Shown here: piece by piece, positions 8,275 through 15,962 of the stretch
How the letters are laid out: every line of letters begins with the position of its first letter
Position numbering within the stretch: position 1 is the first letter of the stretch
Assembly (NCBI GenBank): GCA_964493015.1
Contig: CAZBLU010000017.1
Location: 1 to 31,873 of the forward strand
Source: Caldimicrobium sp964493015
GTDB lineage: Bacteria > Desulfobacterota > Thermodesulfobacteria > Thermodesulfobacteriales > Thermodesulfobacteriaceae
Reading direction: 5' to 3'
DNA length: 31,873 nucleotides
Position numbers and translations under genes: made by a program
Notes under the pieces: generated by a model
Database searches by the model: none
Told to the model about the DNA's origin: nothing
Seen by the model: the letters and a program-made list of their open reading frames with translations, nothing else

Positions 8275-8703
8275 TTATCTATATGATCTTGAATAATAGC
8301 GGTAATAGCCCATAAAGGCCTCAAAAAAGGTCTTTAAGACCTTAAAGTCCTTGTAATCATGCACATTATTGAGGCAAGTTTCAATAAAATCTTTAAAGTG
8401 CTCGGTTATATGCTGTCTACCAAGAGAGTAGTAGGCAAGGGGCTTAAGCATTTTCAAATAAGGCAAAAGTTTTTTAAAATTCTCATTTATATCACCTTCC
8501 AAGCTCTGAAGGGTATTGTCCAAGTTGAGGATAGCATCATAGAAGCGTCTAAGCTGTGAAATATTGTTTTTTCCACTATTTCTTCTACCCTCTTGATAAA
8601 TCATTTCCGCATATTTGTGAGCCACTTCTGAAAAAAGTAAGGGATTTACCAATTCTTTTGCCTTATCTTCCCAAAATTTGATGCCCATTTCTTCCTTACT
8701 CAT
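8275..8703 (-). CDS. csm2: Type III-A small subunit Csm2
   Basis: A 142-aa all-helical Cas11-type small subunit that lies along the target RNA in the Csm complex. The signature NNISQLRRFYDAIL matches the Csm2 region around its conserved Q-x-R. I chose ATG at 8703: AAGGAGG lies 7 bp upstream and the start overlaps the cas10 stop by 8 bp (ATGAGTAA). A longer reading exists (to 8763) but lies wholly inside cas10. Confidence 0.93.
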   Translation of the reverse strand: MSKEEMGIKFWEDKAKELVNPLLFSEVAHKYAEMIYQEGRRNSGKNNISQLRRFYDAILNLDNTLQSLEGDINENFKKLLPYLKMLKPLAYYSLGRQHITEHFKDFIETCLNNVHDYKDFKVLKTFFEAFMGYYRYYSRSYR

Positions 8704-11099
8704 CGCTAACCCTCCTTGTTTCATAAAGTATGTGCCATAAGGGGACCCTAAAGGCTCCCCCATATTTATTCAAAGCATCTGTTAAGGTAACTAAAATTTC
8801 CTGAAGTTTCCTTTCCTGCTCCTCCTTAGGCAATTTCAGACGAATATTTCTTACCCCAAAATAATAGAGTTTACTTCTCCAAAGCAGGGCCCTAAGACCA
8901 TCAAGCTTTATCCTTCCCTCTTTCATCATTTCCCTTTCAAGTCTTCTCATCTCTGAGAGCTCATTTAATTTGAAAAGGAAAACCTTGGTAAAGAGCTCCT
9001 CACTAAGCCAGGCCTTAAGTTTCTCGTATAGCTCCCCAAGTAGGATATCAAGCTCCTCCCAGAAAACAGCTTCACCAAAGATATGAAGACTATCCTTTGT
9101 TCTACCTGAGGCCTCATCTTTATTGTTCTTAGCCTCATAGAGCTTGCCTTCCACCCTTTCGGCAATTTCTGATACAGGAATAATAGGCTTAGTTAAGAGA
9201 TATCCTGCAGAAATAGTAAAACTTGGGTTAAAGGCCGTATACTCTCTAAAGAGCTTTCTAACCTCACGGATGAAGGTGATGGTTTGTCTCCAAGGTCCAA
9301 CTACAAAGAGATCATCACCCCCTGCAAAGACATTGTAGATATACTTGTGCTCTTTAGCACAGTAATAGGGTAAAAAGTAGGCAAAAAAGAGATTAAGGAA
9401 GCGCGAAAGGGTGAGATACCTGGAAAAGGTCCTCTTACTCTCTCTAAAACCTTTAGCAAAGATGTATCCCAGGTTATCTAAATCGGCTTTGACTACTCCC
9501 AGGGCAACTGCTCCAACCTTTCCATTAGGGGTATCTTCAAGGGATTTTCTTGCCAGATCCTCAAAGGATAATACCCCTTTTTCCTCTCTTGGCACATAGG
9601 CATTCAAAAACTTCTTGGCAAGATAAAAATTTTCATCCTGTTTACCAGCATCTATAGGGAGACGAATGTCCCATAAATAAAGGAGCCTATCTGTCTTCAA
9701 TTGGGATAGCTCTTTTTCATCAAGAAAGGAGATTTTATAGCTATAGAAATAGCACTCTTTAAGGGTAGTCTGCTTCACTTGGGAATTATAGATAGCTAAA
9801 AAGGGCTTTTTAACTAAGCTCTCTCCTAATCTCTTTTGGTCTGCACAAACAGAGCATATCCTGATCTTTGAGTCTTCCTCAAAGAAAACCTCTTCACTTG
9901 CAGGTCTTCGCATACATAAGTCACAAATACTATATCCTGAAAAGTGTTCAAAATAATCTCCGGGAAAGCCACCAAATTCGTATAAATCAAACTTTTGAAA
10001 CTTTTTTTCCTCTGCCTTTTGGCCAAGGGAAGATATCAAGCTTTCATAACCTTGGGGAGAGAGTAAATCTCTTGGAGCAAAGGGAATCCAAGTAATACCA
10101 ATAGAGGTCTCTCCATAAAATCTCTCATAAAGCCATTTGTTGATTTCTGTTTCCAGTGCTGGTAATTTATCTCTAATTTCTGGGAGATTAGGTAGTAGAA
10201 GGAGAAACTTTCCAGCAGTGTTGAAGAGGGTAGAGACCTGATTAAGACCTAAATTTCTCAAAATATAGTCTGCACAAAGCTCACTCATAAGAGAGACCAT
10301 GAAAGAGCGCCCACGCAGGATCTTTGCTGCATATCGCCGCGTGGAACCACCCTCGGAAAAGATGAATTTTTGAATACCATAGAAATTGCCTTCCAAAAGA
10401 AGAAATTTATCTTTTTCTCTGTTTTTTATCTCACTTTCATTTAGGGTATTGCTTTTTGTGTGATACATATAAAGAGCTGAGGCAAGGCTTGCGGTAAAAT
10501 AAAGGTGATCAAAGAGGGAAATATCACTCCAAAGATCAGTAAAATCTCCTTTTGAGGTTCTTGCCTTGGTAGCAGAAGGAATAAGGGAGAAATATTCCAT
10601 TAGTAAGGAGACAAGATGACTCAACCATAGCTCAGGGCTTTCTTTATGATATAGTTTTGAAAAGGCCTCTAAAAAATCACTAATAAGGTCCAAGTATTTT
10701 CTCTTTGCAACTTCCTCTATTTTTTGGTTCTTATCTACAATCTCTAAAAGTCTCTTGGGAAAAATAGCTTTTGGAGAGAGTTTGCAGAGATCATAATAAA
10801 TTTTTGCTTCAAGATCAGGTTTCTTTTCCCATGTTCCAGAGAGGCTTATGTCTTCAAAAATGGTGGAAGCAAAGTAATTTCTTGGGCTTTCAGAGCTTGG
10901 CTTTTCTTCCTGTTCTTCANNNNNNNNNNNNNNNNNNNNNNNNNNNNNNNNNNNNNNNNNNNNNNNNNNNNNNNNNNNNNNNNNNNNNNNNNNNNNNNNN
11001 NNNNNNNNNNNNNNNNNNNGCCCTTTGAAAGGCCTTTCCGAGGTCGTGAAGTAGGGCGGCAAGGATTATCTTTAAGTGCAGGGTATCTAAGTTGCTCAT
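8696..11099 (-). CDS. cas10: Type III-A signature protein Cas10 (Csm1), interrupted by assembly gap
   Basis: Large subunit of the Csm complex: an HD nuclease plus a cyclase that converts ATP to cyclic oligoadenylate on target RNA binding. The N-terminus starts at ATG 11099 with MSNLDTLHLKIILAALLHD and the HD motif HDLGK, then enters 100 N (10920-11019). After the gap, about 740 residues continue. They include a zinc-finger-like pair (CDLC...CSVC) and the palm cyclase motif NVFAGGDDLFVVG. The two parts are in different frames only because the N run is a placeholder; the true gap must be a multiple of 3. Csm1 proteins usually have some 70-100 residues here, so the real gap is probably longer than 100 bp. 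A good ribosome site (GAGGGAG) precedes the start. Both HD and GGDD are intact, so nuclease and signalling roles are expected. Confidence 0.95.
10920..11019. other. Assembly gap of 100 N inside cas10
   Basis: Exactly 100 unknown bases, the usual scaffold placeholder. It removes the rest of the cas10 HD domain. Frame arithmetic (80 coding bases before, 2224 after) requires a true length divisible by 3, so 100 cannot be right if cas10 is intact. Confidence 0.98.
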
Positions 11100-11111
11100 T
11101 TTGCTCCCTCT

Positions 11112-11513
11112 TTAAACGGTTTGGTCCTGTATGTAAAGGGCCTTTCCCTCGCTTAAAGCAAGCCATCCCTTAATAGTCCTATAAATAAACCATATGAGCC
11201 CAATTAGGCCAATTATAACTCCCAAAAAGGCAAAGAAGGCAAGAAAGGCAAAATCGAAAGAGAGTAAGCCCATAAGCCCAATCAAAAGAGGTAAGCCAAT
11301 GAAAGCAAGATATCCCCAAAAACTATTAATTTGCCAGGTAAAGTTATCTTCAAGCAAGGGATCTCCTATCTCCCTTGCCTTGTCCCTTGAGAGGTAAGCC
11401 AAGATAATCCCCACAAGAAGGGGTATCCAAAAAATAAGGCCAATTAGATAACAGATATAGACTATATGCGCCCTGGTTTTAAGGTTGGAAAGAGAAAACT
11501 TTTCCTCTGACAT
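11112..11513 (-). CDS. Small three-TM membrane protein in the CRISPR operon
   Basis: A 133-aa protein with three hydrophobic segments: about 17-41 (IVYICYLIGLIFWIPLLVGI and on), 67-84 and 88-110. It ends YRTIKGWLALSEGKAL, the signature of small DUF4870-like membrane proteins of unknown function. The start ATG has GGGGAGG upstream. It lies 47 bp after calpL and only 12 bp before cas10, so it is very likely co-transcribed with both. Type III loci often carry membrane proteins as ancillary parts, but this family is also common outside CRISPR loci. A role in membrane-linked defence is therefore inference from position only. Confidence 0.85.
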   Translation of the reverse strand: MSEEKFSLSNLKTRAHIVYICYLIGLIFWIPLLVGIILAYLSRDKAREIGDPLLEDNFTWQINSFWGYLAFIGLPLLIGLMGLLSFDFAFLAFFAFLGVIIGLIGLIWFIYRTIKGWLALSEGKALYIQDQTV

Positions 11514-11560
11514 TTAATTTCCCTCCCCAAAATGTTTTTATATATTTTAAATTATTCTTT

Positions 11561-13060
11561 TCATTGAGACCTGACATTTTCCTCTCTAATATTTCTTAAG
11601 GTTCTAAAATCGAGCACAGCCTCATAGGTGCTTCCTTCTCGCTGATAGTTATAGATTTTCCCATCCACATAGTGGCCAAAGGCAAGACCAACCATAAAGG
11701 CAAGGGCTACAGGGCAAGAAAAGAAGAAGTGATAACTTCTAAAGGAATACTCCGCCCTTAGGTTTTGAAGAAGGCTTGCTGTTTCCTGGGCTACAGGAAT
11801 AAATTTATCTAAAGGTAAATTACCTTTCCACTCGGTCTCAACAATAAGCATAGAGGGGATCTCTCCAAGTTCTCTTAACAAATGATTTTCCACAAATCTC
11901 CTTACATCACTTGTGGGCTCATGATGGGAAAAATTCAAAATAGCTACCAAGTTATCACCCTTTTTCTCAAGGGTATGCTTTATAATTTTTAAGTGCTGAA
12001 TCCTCTCTTTAAGAATTCGAGGAGTTAACACTTTTAGGGGATAATAATGTGTTTTTCCTTCTATGGCCTGATAGTGATAGAAAACAAAGGGATTAAAGTG
12101 AGAAAAGAGCACACCCAAGGCAAAACTCAAAGCCACAGGCCCTCGCATAGCTAAGTGATAAAGTTTTGTTCCAGAGAGCGTATTGTTGATATGATAAAGC
12201 CTCTGATAAAAGGCCTGGCAAGTTGATACCCAATGAGTTGGCTCTTTGAGCTGTCCAGTTGAGATAAAGAAGTCTTCTTCTGTCAAACCATAAAAGAGCT
12301 CTAAATTTTGCAGGTATTCTCTCAAGTCCTCAGAGACTTCAGGGGTTATAGCCTCTAAGAAACTTTTATATTCCTCTTTACCTGCTGAGGTTATGTATAG
12401 TGGGATAGCCCAATCTCTCCTCTTGAGGAAAGTCTCAATCTGAGAGATATTTTTCACCCTTGGTGGAGCTATTAATCTTATGTTATGCTCCTTACAAAAG
12501 GATATTTTAGCCTGCAAATGCCCAACCTCTAATATATCCCCTCTCTGATTAATTTTTCCTGAAAATCTTAGATCCTTTGGGACTTCCTCTAACCTTAAGG
12601 CCACAGCTAAAGGGAGCATGAAGCTATCGCCTTGAAAGTATGTGTCGAAGATCACGGCAAAACTCTGCCCTACATAGTCTTTAATTATTTTGAGTTTTCT
12701 CGATAGATGTGACAAATTGGTAAATAGCCTCGAAGTGCCAGGAATAACCAGACCTCTCGCAGCTTTGGCTTGAATGGAAGGCTTTGACAGGTCTCTTCCC
12801 GTTAAAATAATCTCAAAGGGACGGCCTGGGTTAAAAAGAATTTTTTCACCATCCCCTTTACTGAGAGATAAAAATTTGGTTAAAACTTTAGGGGAAATAG
12901 TCTCTCTAAGTCGTTCTCTTAGGTAGATTATTATTTCATATTGCACCTTTGGGCTAAAGAGGAAAAAACGCTTAAGAAGTTCAGGAAAATAAGTATCAAG
13001 CAAGCCCCCCTGCAGAAAGGCAAGGAGATGTTCTTCAGCAAAGGCTTCAAATCTGAACAC
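11561..13060 (-). CDS. calpL: CalpL: SAVED-domain Lon protease, cyclic-oligoadenylate activated
   Basis: A 499-aa protein that fits the CRISPR-associated Lon protease CalpL. The protease part (about 80-215) keeps the Lon layout: catalytic Ser S146 in YFQGDSFMLPLAVAL, FSGKINQRGDILEVG, and the dyad Lys K185 in HLQAKISFCKEHNIRLIAPP. There is no AAA+ ATPase. The C-terminal half (about 295-499) is a SAVED domain made of two similar halves: MRGPVALSFALGVLFSHF (305-322) and CPVALAFMVGLAFGHY (449-464). In the known Sulfurihydrogenibium system, cA4 binds SAVED, CalpL oligomerises and cleaves CalpT. The GTG start at 13060 has AGGAGG 6 bp upstream and overlaps calpT by 14 bp. Confidence 0.92.
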   Translation of the reverse strand: MFRFEAFAEEHLLAFLQGGLLDTYFPELLKRFFLFSPKVQYEIIIYLRERLRETISPKVLTKFLSLSKGDGEKILFNPGRPFEIILTGRDLSKPSIQAKAARGLVIPGTSRLFTNLSHLSRKLKIIKDYVGQSFAVIFDTYFQGDSFMLPLAVALRLEEVPKDLRFSGKINQRGDILEVGHLQAKISFCKEHNIRLIAPPRVKNISQIETFLKRRDWAIPLYITSAGKEEYKSFLEAITPEVSEDLREYLQNLELFYGLTEEDFFISTGQLKEPTHWVSTCQAFYQRLYHINNTLSGTKLYHLAMRGPVALSFALGVLFSHFNPFVFYHYQAIEGKTHYYPLKVLTPRILKERIQHLKIIKHTLEKKGDNLVAILNFSHHEPTSDVRRFVENHLLRELGEIPSMLIVETEWKGNLPLDKFIPVAQETASLLQNLRAEYSFRSYHFFFSCPVALAFMVGLAFGHYVDGKIYNYQREGSTYEAVLDFRTLRNIREENVRSQ

Positions 13061-13862
13061 TTAAAGCCTCCTCAAGAAAAGAGTAATCTGAAAAGAGGGG
13101 TATATCCTCCAAAATTATCTGGTCACTCTCCAATTCACCTTCAAAAAGGACCTTTTCATCTAAGGTTATTTTTATCTTTTTACCCAGATAATCCTGAGGA
13201 AGATAGAGGATGAGCCTTGCTTTGCTCTCACTTTCCTCTACAAGGGCTAACCAGTTTTCTCCCTTAAAGATGCGTTTGGAAGAGGCTGCAAGGGAAAACT
13301 GATATTCCCTGTAGGGCTCAAAGACCCTTTCTTCAAGACGAAGAATCTGAGGAGCCTCTTTTTCCAGAGATTCTAAATATTCAAAGAGAGAGGAAGTATT
13401 TATGGGAGAGAGAAACTTGGCTATAGCTTTAATATATTCACCTTGAGGGGTCTCTGGAATAGGGGTTTTTTCCGCATAGTGGATGAATTCTTCAATTTTT
13501 TCTAAAGTGAAGCTTCCTATCCATGTTGAATAGTCCTGCAAAAGAGCATCCATGCTATAAATCCAAAGAGGGAGCCCGACAAGAATAGTCCTTTCTCTCT
13601 CTAAAAGTATAAATGGGGTATCGCCCTTGAGAGTGCCAAGCTCAATATCCTCAGAAAAAACAAGGCATTTAAAGAGTTTCTCTTCATGTAAGGGATACTC
13701 CTCCACCAAGAGGAGATATATAGGAGGCATGGCTTCAAGCCTTCGCAAATCCCCTATCTCTGGAGGCTTGGGGACAAGACATTTATTGAGTCTAAGTTTT
13801 TTTTTCAAAAGCCTAAGGCTTGTCTTTAATTCCCTCTCTAAAAGTTCGGAAATTTCTTTCAT
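13047..13862 (-). CDS. calpT: CalpT-like: MazF-like anti-sigma protein, predicted CalpL substrate
   Basis: A 271-aa protein between the sigma factor and CalpL, as expected for CalpT, which holds CalpS inactive until CalpL cuts it. Residues about 30-105 (PKPPEIGDLRRLE..., KCLVFSEDIELG, ILVGLPLWIYS) look like a degenerate MazF-type barrel; about 110-185 are helical. The tail (about 188-271) has SLAASSKRIFKGENW and a small beta domain. The exposed-looking LAASSKR segment at 191-197 is a plausible cleavage site. Cutting at A193/S194 gives pieces of roughly 22-23 and 9 kDa, close to the 23- and 10-kDa fragments I recall for the described CalpT. I chose ATG 13862 (AGGTGAGG upstream); a GTG at 13871 is the alternative. 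The family call rests on context plus weak motif similarity. Confidence 0.78.
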   Translation of the reverse strand: MKEISELLERELKTSLRLLKKKLRLNKCLVPKPPEIGDLRRLEAMPPIYLLLVEEYPLHEEKLFKCLVFSEDIELGTLKGDTPFILLERERTILVGLPLWIYSMDALLQDYSTWIGSFTLEKIEEFIHYAEKTPIPETPQGEYIKAIAKFLSPINTSSLFEYLESLEKEAPQILRLEERVFEPYREYQFSLAASSKRIFKGENWLALVEESESKARLILYLPQDYLGKKIKITLDEKVLFEGELESDQIILEDIPLFSDYSFLEEALSVQI

Positions 13863-13972
13863 TAGCCTCACCTATCAATAGGGCACTCTTAAAAAATAGA
13901 GAGACCTCTACACATTAATAGGGAATACTTATCCACCCACTGCAGGTTGCCTCAAGTGTAGTCTTTTATTTA
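13863..13972 (-). promoter_or_regulatory. calpS-calpT spacer with repeats, possible internal promoter or operator
   Basis: This 110-bp gap is unusually long for the operon. On the plus strand it holds ATCAATAGGG (13874-13883) and ATTAATAGGG (13914-13923), two copies exactly 40 bp apart. A perfect dyad CCTAT-CA-ATAGG (13871-13882) abuts the calpT ribosome site. CTACAC (13908-13913) and GTGTAG (13956-13961) form a further inverted pair. On the minus strand GGCAACC followed by GATAAGTATT is a weak ECF-type promoter resemblance. Function is not shown by the sequence. Confidence 0.35.
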
Positions 13973-14677
13973 TCATAAAGCAATTTTATTACAGAATTCT
14001 GACTTAATTCTCTCCACAATCTCCCCCCAATAGTTGTATGCCTCTTGGTCATGTTCAAAATAAAGGGCAAGGAGATTTCTCAATTTTGGTTTAAGTCTCT
14101 CCCATCTTTTATAATAAGCGTTTTTTTCTCTCTGGGAAAGGCCCTTCGTTCCACTTCCTGATAATTCCTTTAGATAGAAGCATAAAGCTTCCCAATCCTT
14201 AGGAGTGAGATTTCTTTTAAGGGTAAGCCATATTCCCTCAATAATGAAACTCTTTAGATAGTCGTTGACATAGCTTAGGCGTATTTCCTTTGCAGGGTTC
14301 CAAATTTCATCTAATTCCTCATCAGAGGGATCTTCAATTATAGGTCCTTCCTTTTGCACATGAGTTTTTCCTTTGGCCAGTAAATAGTAGATTAGATTTT
14401 TAGCACTTTTCACTAAGTAAGCTTCGCTGAGATCTTTTTTCTCTATAAGCTTAGGTATATTTTGATATAACTTTAAGAGGAACTCCTGTGTAAGGTCCTC
14501 CATGAAATCTTGTCCATAAAGCTTTGTTAGGGAGTCGTAGACTAAAGGATTGGGAAAGGATTTTAAAGCCTTTTGCAAAATTTGTTTAGTCTTTATGTTT
14601 ATGAGTTCTTTCTTCTCATCTTCAAGAGGCTTTTCAAATAGGAGTTGCAAAAATTCTTTTACCTTTAAAGTGGACAT
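13973..14677 (-). CDS. calpS: CalpS-like ECF-type sigma factor
   Basis: A 234-aa protein resembling a two-domain (region 2 and region 4) sigma factor. Region 2 is about 45-105: YGQDFMEDLTQEFLLKLYQN matches the DLxQEvFLrLY core, and EAYLVKSAKNLIYYLL matches the region 2.3/2.4 helix. An acidic linker (about 112-130, IEDPSDEELDEIW) follows. Region 4 is about 150-205 (LTPKDWEALCFYL, then GLSQREKNAYYKRWERLKPK as the helix-turn-helix). In the described CalpL-T-S system the sigma factor is freed by proteolysis of CalpT and redirects RNA polymerase. Its start lies one base after the upstream stop with GGAG 7 bp away, so the two genes are coupled. Its target promoters cannot be seen. Confidence 0.82.
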   Translation of the reverse strand: MSTLKVKEFLQLLFEKPLEDEKKELINIKTKQILQKALKSFPNPLVYDSLTKLYGQDFMEDLTQEFLLKLYQNIPKLIEKKDLSEAYLVKSAKNLIYYLLAKGKTHVQKEGPIIEDPSDEELDEIWNPAKEIRLSYVNDYLKSFIIEGIWLTLKRNLTPKDWEALCFYLKELSGSGTKGLSQREKNAYYKRWERLKPKLRNLLALYFEHDQEAYNYWGEIVERIKSEFCNKIAL

Positions 14678-14678
14678 T

Positions 14679-15125
14679 TTAAAGCTCCACTAAGGGGATC
14701 TTCTCAAGTTCCTCCAAATTCTCACATCTTCCACAGTAATGCACTTTTTCCAAGAGTTCCATGGTCTTCAACTTTATACAGAAATAACCAAGTCTTCTCT
14801 CAGCAAAGAGATAGGACCTTGGGTAGAAGGGGAATTTACTGCAGAGCTTTGTTTTTTGGGGACATAAATTGAGGTCTATGGCTATTTGGCTAACTTTACT
14901 TGCTGTCAAAAATAAAAGTTTAAAATAAATTTGTTCTTCATTAGTCGATATAATTAAAAGAGCAGGACGCACTTTATTAAAACTGCTTTCCGAGCCAAGA
15001 TAGATACCTTTTTCTTTTTCAAATTTAACTAATTCTCTTTTTTCAACAAGTATTAAAAACTTCTCATCTTTTTGGAGAAATTTTGTGAATTTTGAAAATA
15101 ATCTATTTTTTCTAAGAGGTCTCAC
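14679..15125 (-). CDS. MazF/PemK-like protein heading the Calp operon
   Basis: A 148-aa protein I place tentatively in the MazF/PemK-like barrel fold. The segment GIYLGSESSFNKVRPALLII (40-59) matches the G-x...K-x-RP-x-L-x-I motif of MazF, and YFKLLFLTAS (67-76) fits the next strand. Five cysteines (C88, C95, C116, C131, C134), with C131-G-R-C134 at the end, could bind zinc or sense redox. It is the first gene of the operon and is translationally coupled to calpS (TAA-A-ATG). No published CalpL-T-S description known to me includes a separate gene like this. The GTG start at 15125 has no ribosome site; a promoter 8 bp upstream suggests a leaderless transcript. It may be an RNase, a second sigma-binding protein, or a split CalpT part. 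Confidence 0.7.
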   Translation of the reverse strand: MRPLRKNRLFSKFTKFLQKDEKFLILVEKRELVKFEKEKGIYLGSESSFNKVRPALLIISTNEEQIYFKLLFLTASKVSQIAIDLNLCPQKTKLCSKFPFYPRSYLFAERRLGYFCIKLKTMELLEKVHYCGRCENLEELEKIPLVEL

Positions 15126-15132
15126 GAGAAAA

Positions 15133-15160
15133 ATTGTATTAAATTCTTAAAGATTTTCAA
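15133..15160 (-). promoter_or_regulatory. Promoter of the calp-csm-cas operon
   Basis: Minus strand: TTGAAA (15160-15155), a 16-bp spacer, then TACAAT (15138-15133). The predicted transcription start falls at about 15125-15126, on the GTG start codon itself, which also lacks a ribosome site. This is a good sigma-70-type match and predicts a leaderless mRNA for the first gene. Confidence 0.6.
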
Positions 15161-15263
15161 GTTATATTTTTATGGGTTTTAAAAATTTTTGAGCTTAAGA
15201 TGTCAGATTTATCTCAGTAGATTGATTTATAAAGAATAAAAACTATGAGGAGGAGGTGGAGGT

Positions 15264-15908
15264 ATGGAGTTCAGGTGGAGGTATCTCACTATGCTACTTT
15301 TCCTTAGCCTTACCCTTATTATAGGGGGATGTGCAAGTTACACTACTCAAAGTCTGGACACAAGTAGAGACCATCCTTTAATGGTCACTCAAACTACAGA
15401 GAAGTTTAAAGTCACCGCTATACCCATTATCACTAAAGAGGATGGTAAACGGGTCTTTGACAGAGATGACCTTAATAGAAAGGGTTTTGTCCCAGTTTTC
15501 CTTTCAATAACCAATTTTGGTACCTCAGCCCTTACAGTTAGATCCGTTTCATTGGTAGATCCTCAGGGCAATGTAAGTAAACAGTTATCTGCCACTGAGG
15601 CTGCAGAAAGTGTTAAGAAGAGTGTAGTTGGTAGAGCTGTGGGATGGCTAATCTTAGCTGGAGGTATAGGAGCTATTGCTTCTGCTGCTCATTCTGCCTC
15701 TGTAAACGAAAAAATTGTAAATGACTTAACAGAAAAACAATTTAAAATGAACCCAATTCCATCAAAGGATACAAGAACTGGGTATGTTTATTTTGAGGTG
15801 CCTGAGAAGACCACCTCTCTTGATGGGTTTAAATTGGTCTTAGAATTTGAGGCAGACGATAAAGCCCAAATTGTGCTTCCCCTAAAGGGCGAAATTACGG
15901 GTAAATAA
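15264..15908 (+). CDS. Lipoprotein of unknown function
   Basis: A 214-aa protein with a lipoprotein signal: positive start (EFRWRYLT), hydrophobic core LLFLSLTLII, and lipobox IIGGC with the lipidated Cys at 23. It is therefore exported and anchored in a membrane. The mature part has a beta-rich first half (FVPVFLSITNFGTSALTVRSVSLVDPQ-like region), a short hydrophobic glycine/alanine stretch at about 123-145 and a beta-rich end. AGGAGG lies 7 bp before the ATG. It is transcribed divergently from the calp operon across 138 bp, so shared control is possible. I do not recognise the family. Confidence 0.85.
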   Translation: MEFRWRYLTMLLFLSLTLIIGGCASYTTQSLDTSRDHPLMVTQTTEKFKVTAIPIITKEDGKRVFDRDDLNRKGFVPVFLSITNFGTSALTVRSVSLVDPQGNVSKQLSATEAAESVKKSVVGRAVGWLILAGGIGAIASAAHSASVNEKIVNDLTEKQFKMNPIPSKDTRTGYVYFEVPEKTTSLDGFKLVLEFEADDKAQIVLPLKGEITGK

Positions 15909-15920
15909 TTTATTCTACTT

Positions 15921-15945
15921 GCCCGCAGGTATAAGCCCTGCGGGC
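15921..15945. repeat. REP-like palindrome, copy 2
   Basis: GCCCGCAGG, a 7-base loop, then CCTGCGGGC: a perfect 9-bp stem, just after the lipoprotein gene. It shares the CGCAGG/CCTGCG core with 850-868. There is no T-run, so it is more like a dispersed palindromic repeat than an intrinsic terminator, although it could stabilise the mRNA 3' end. Confidence 0.55.
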
Positions 15946-15962
15946 TAATATGGAAAATTAAT

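Noticed and set aside
8696..11062. cas10 as a frameshifted pseudogene
   Set aside because: The phase change falls exactly at the assembly gap, whose length is unknown; both sides are otherwise intact.
10846..11166. ORFs running through the N run, including a separate 60-aa ORF at 10917-11099
   Set aside because: They are fragments or shadows of cas10 produced by the 100-N placeholder.
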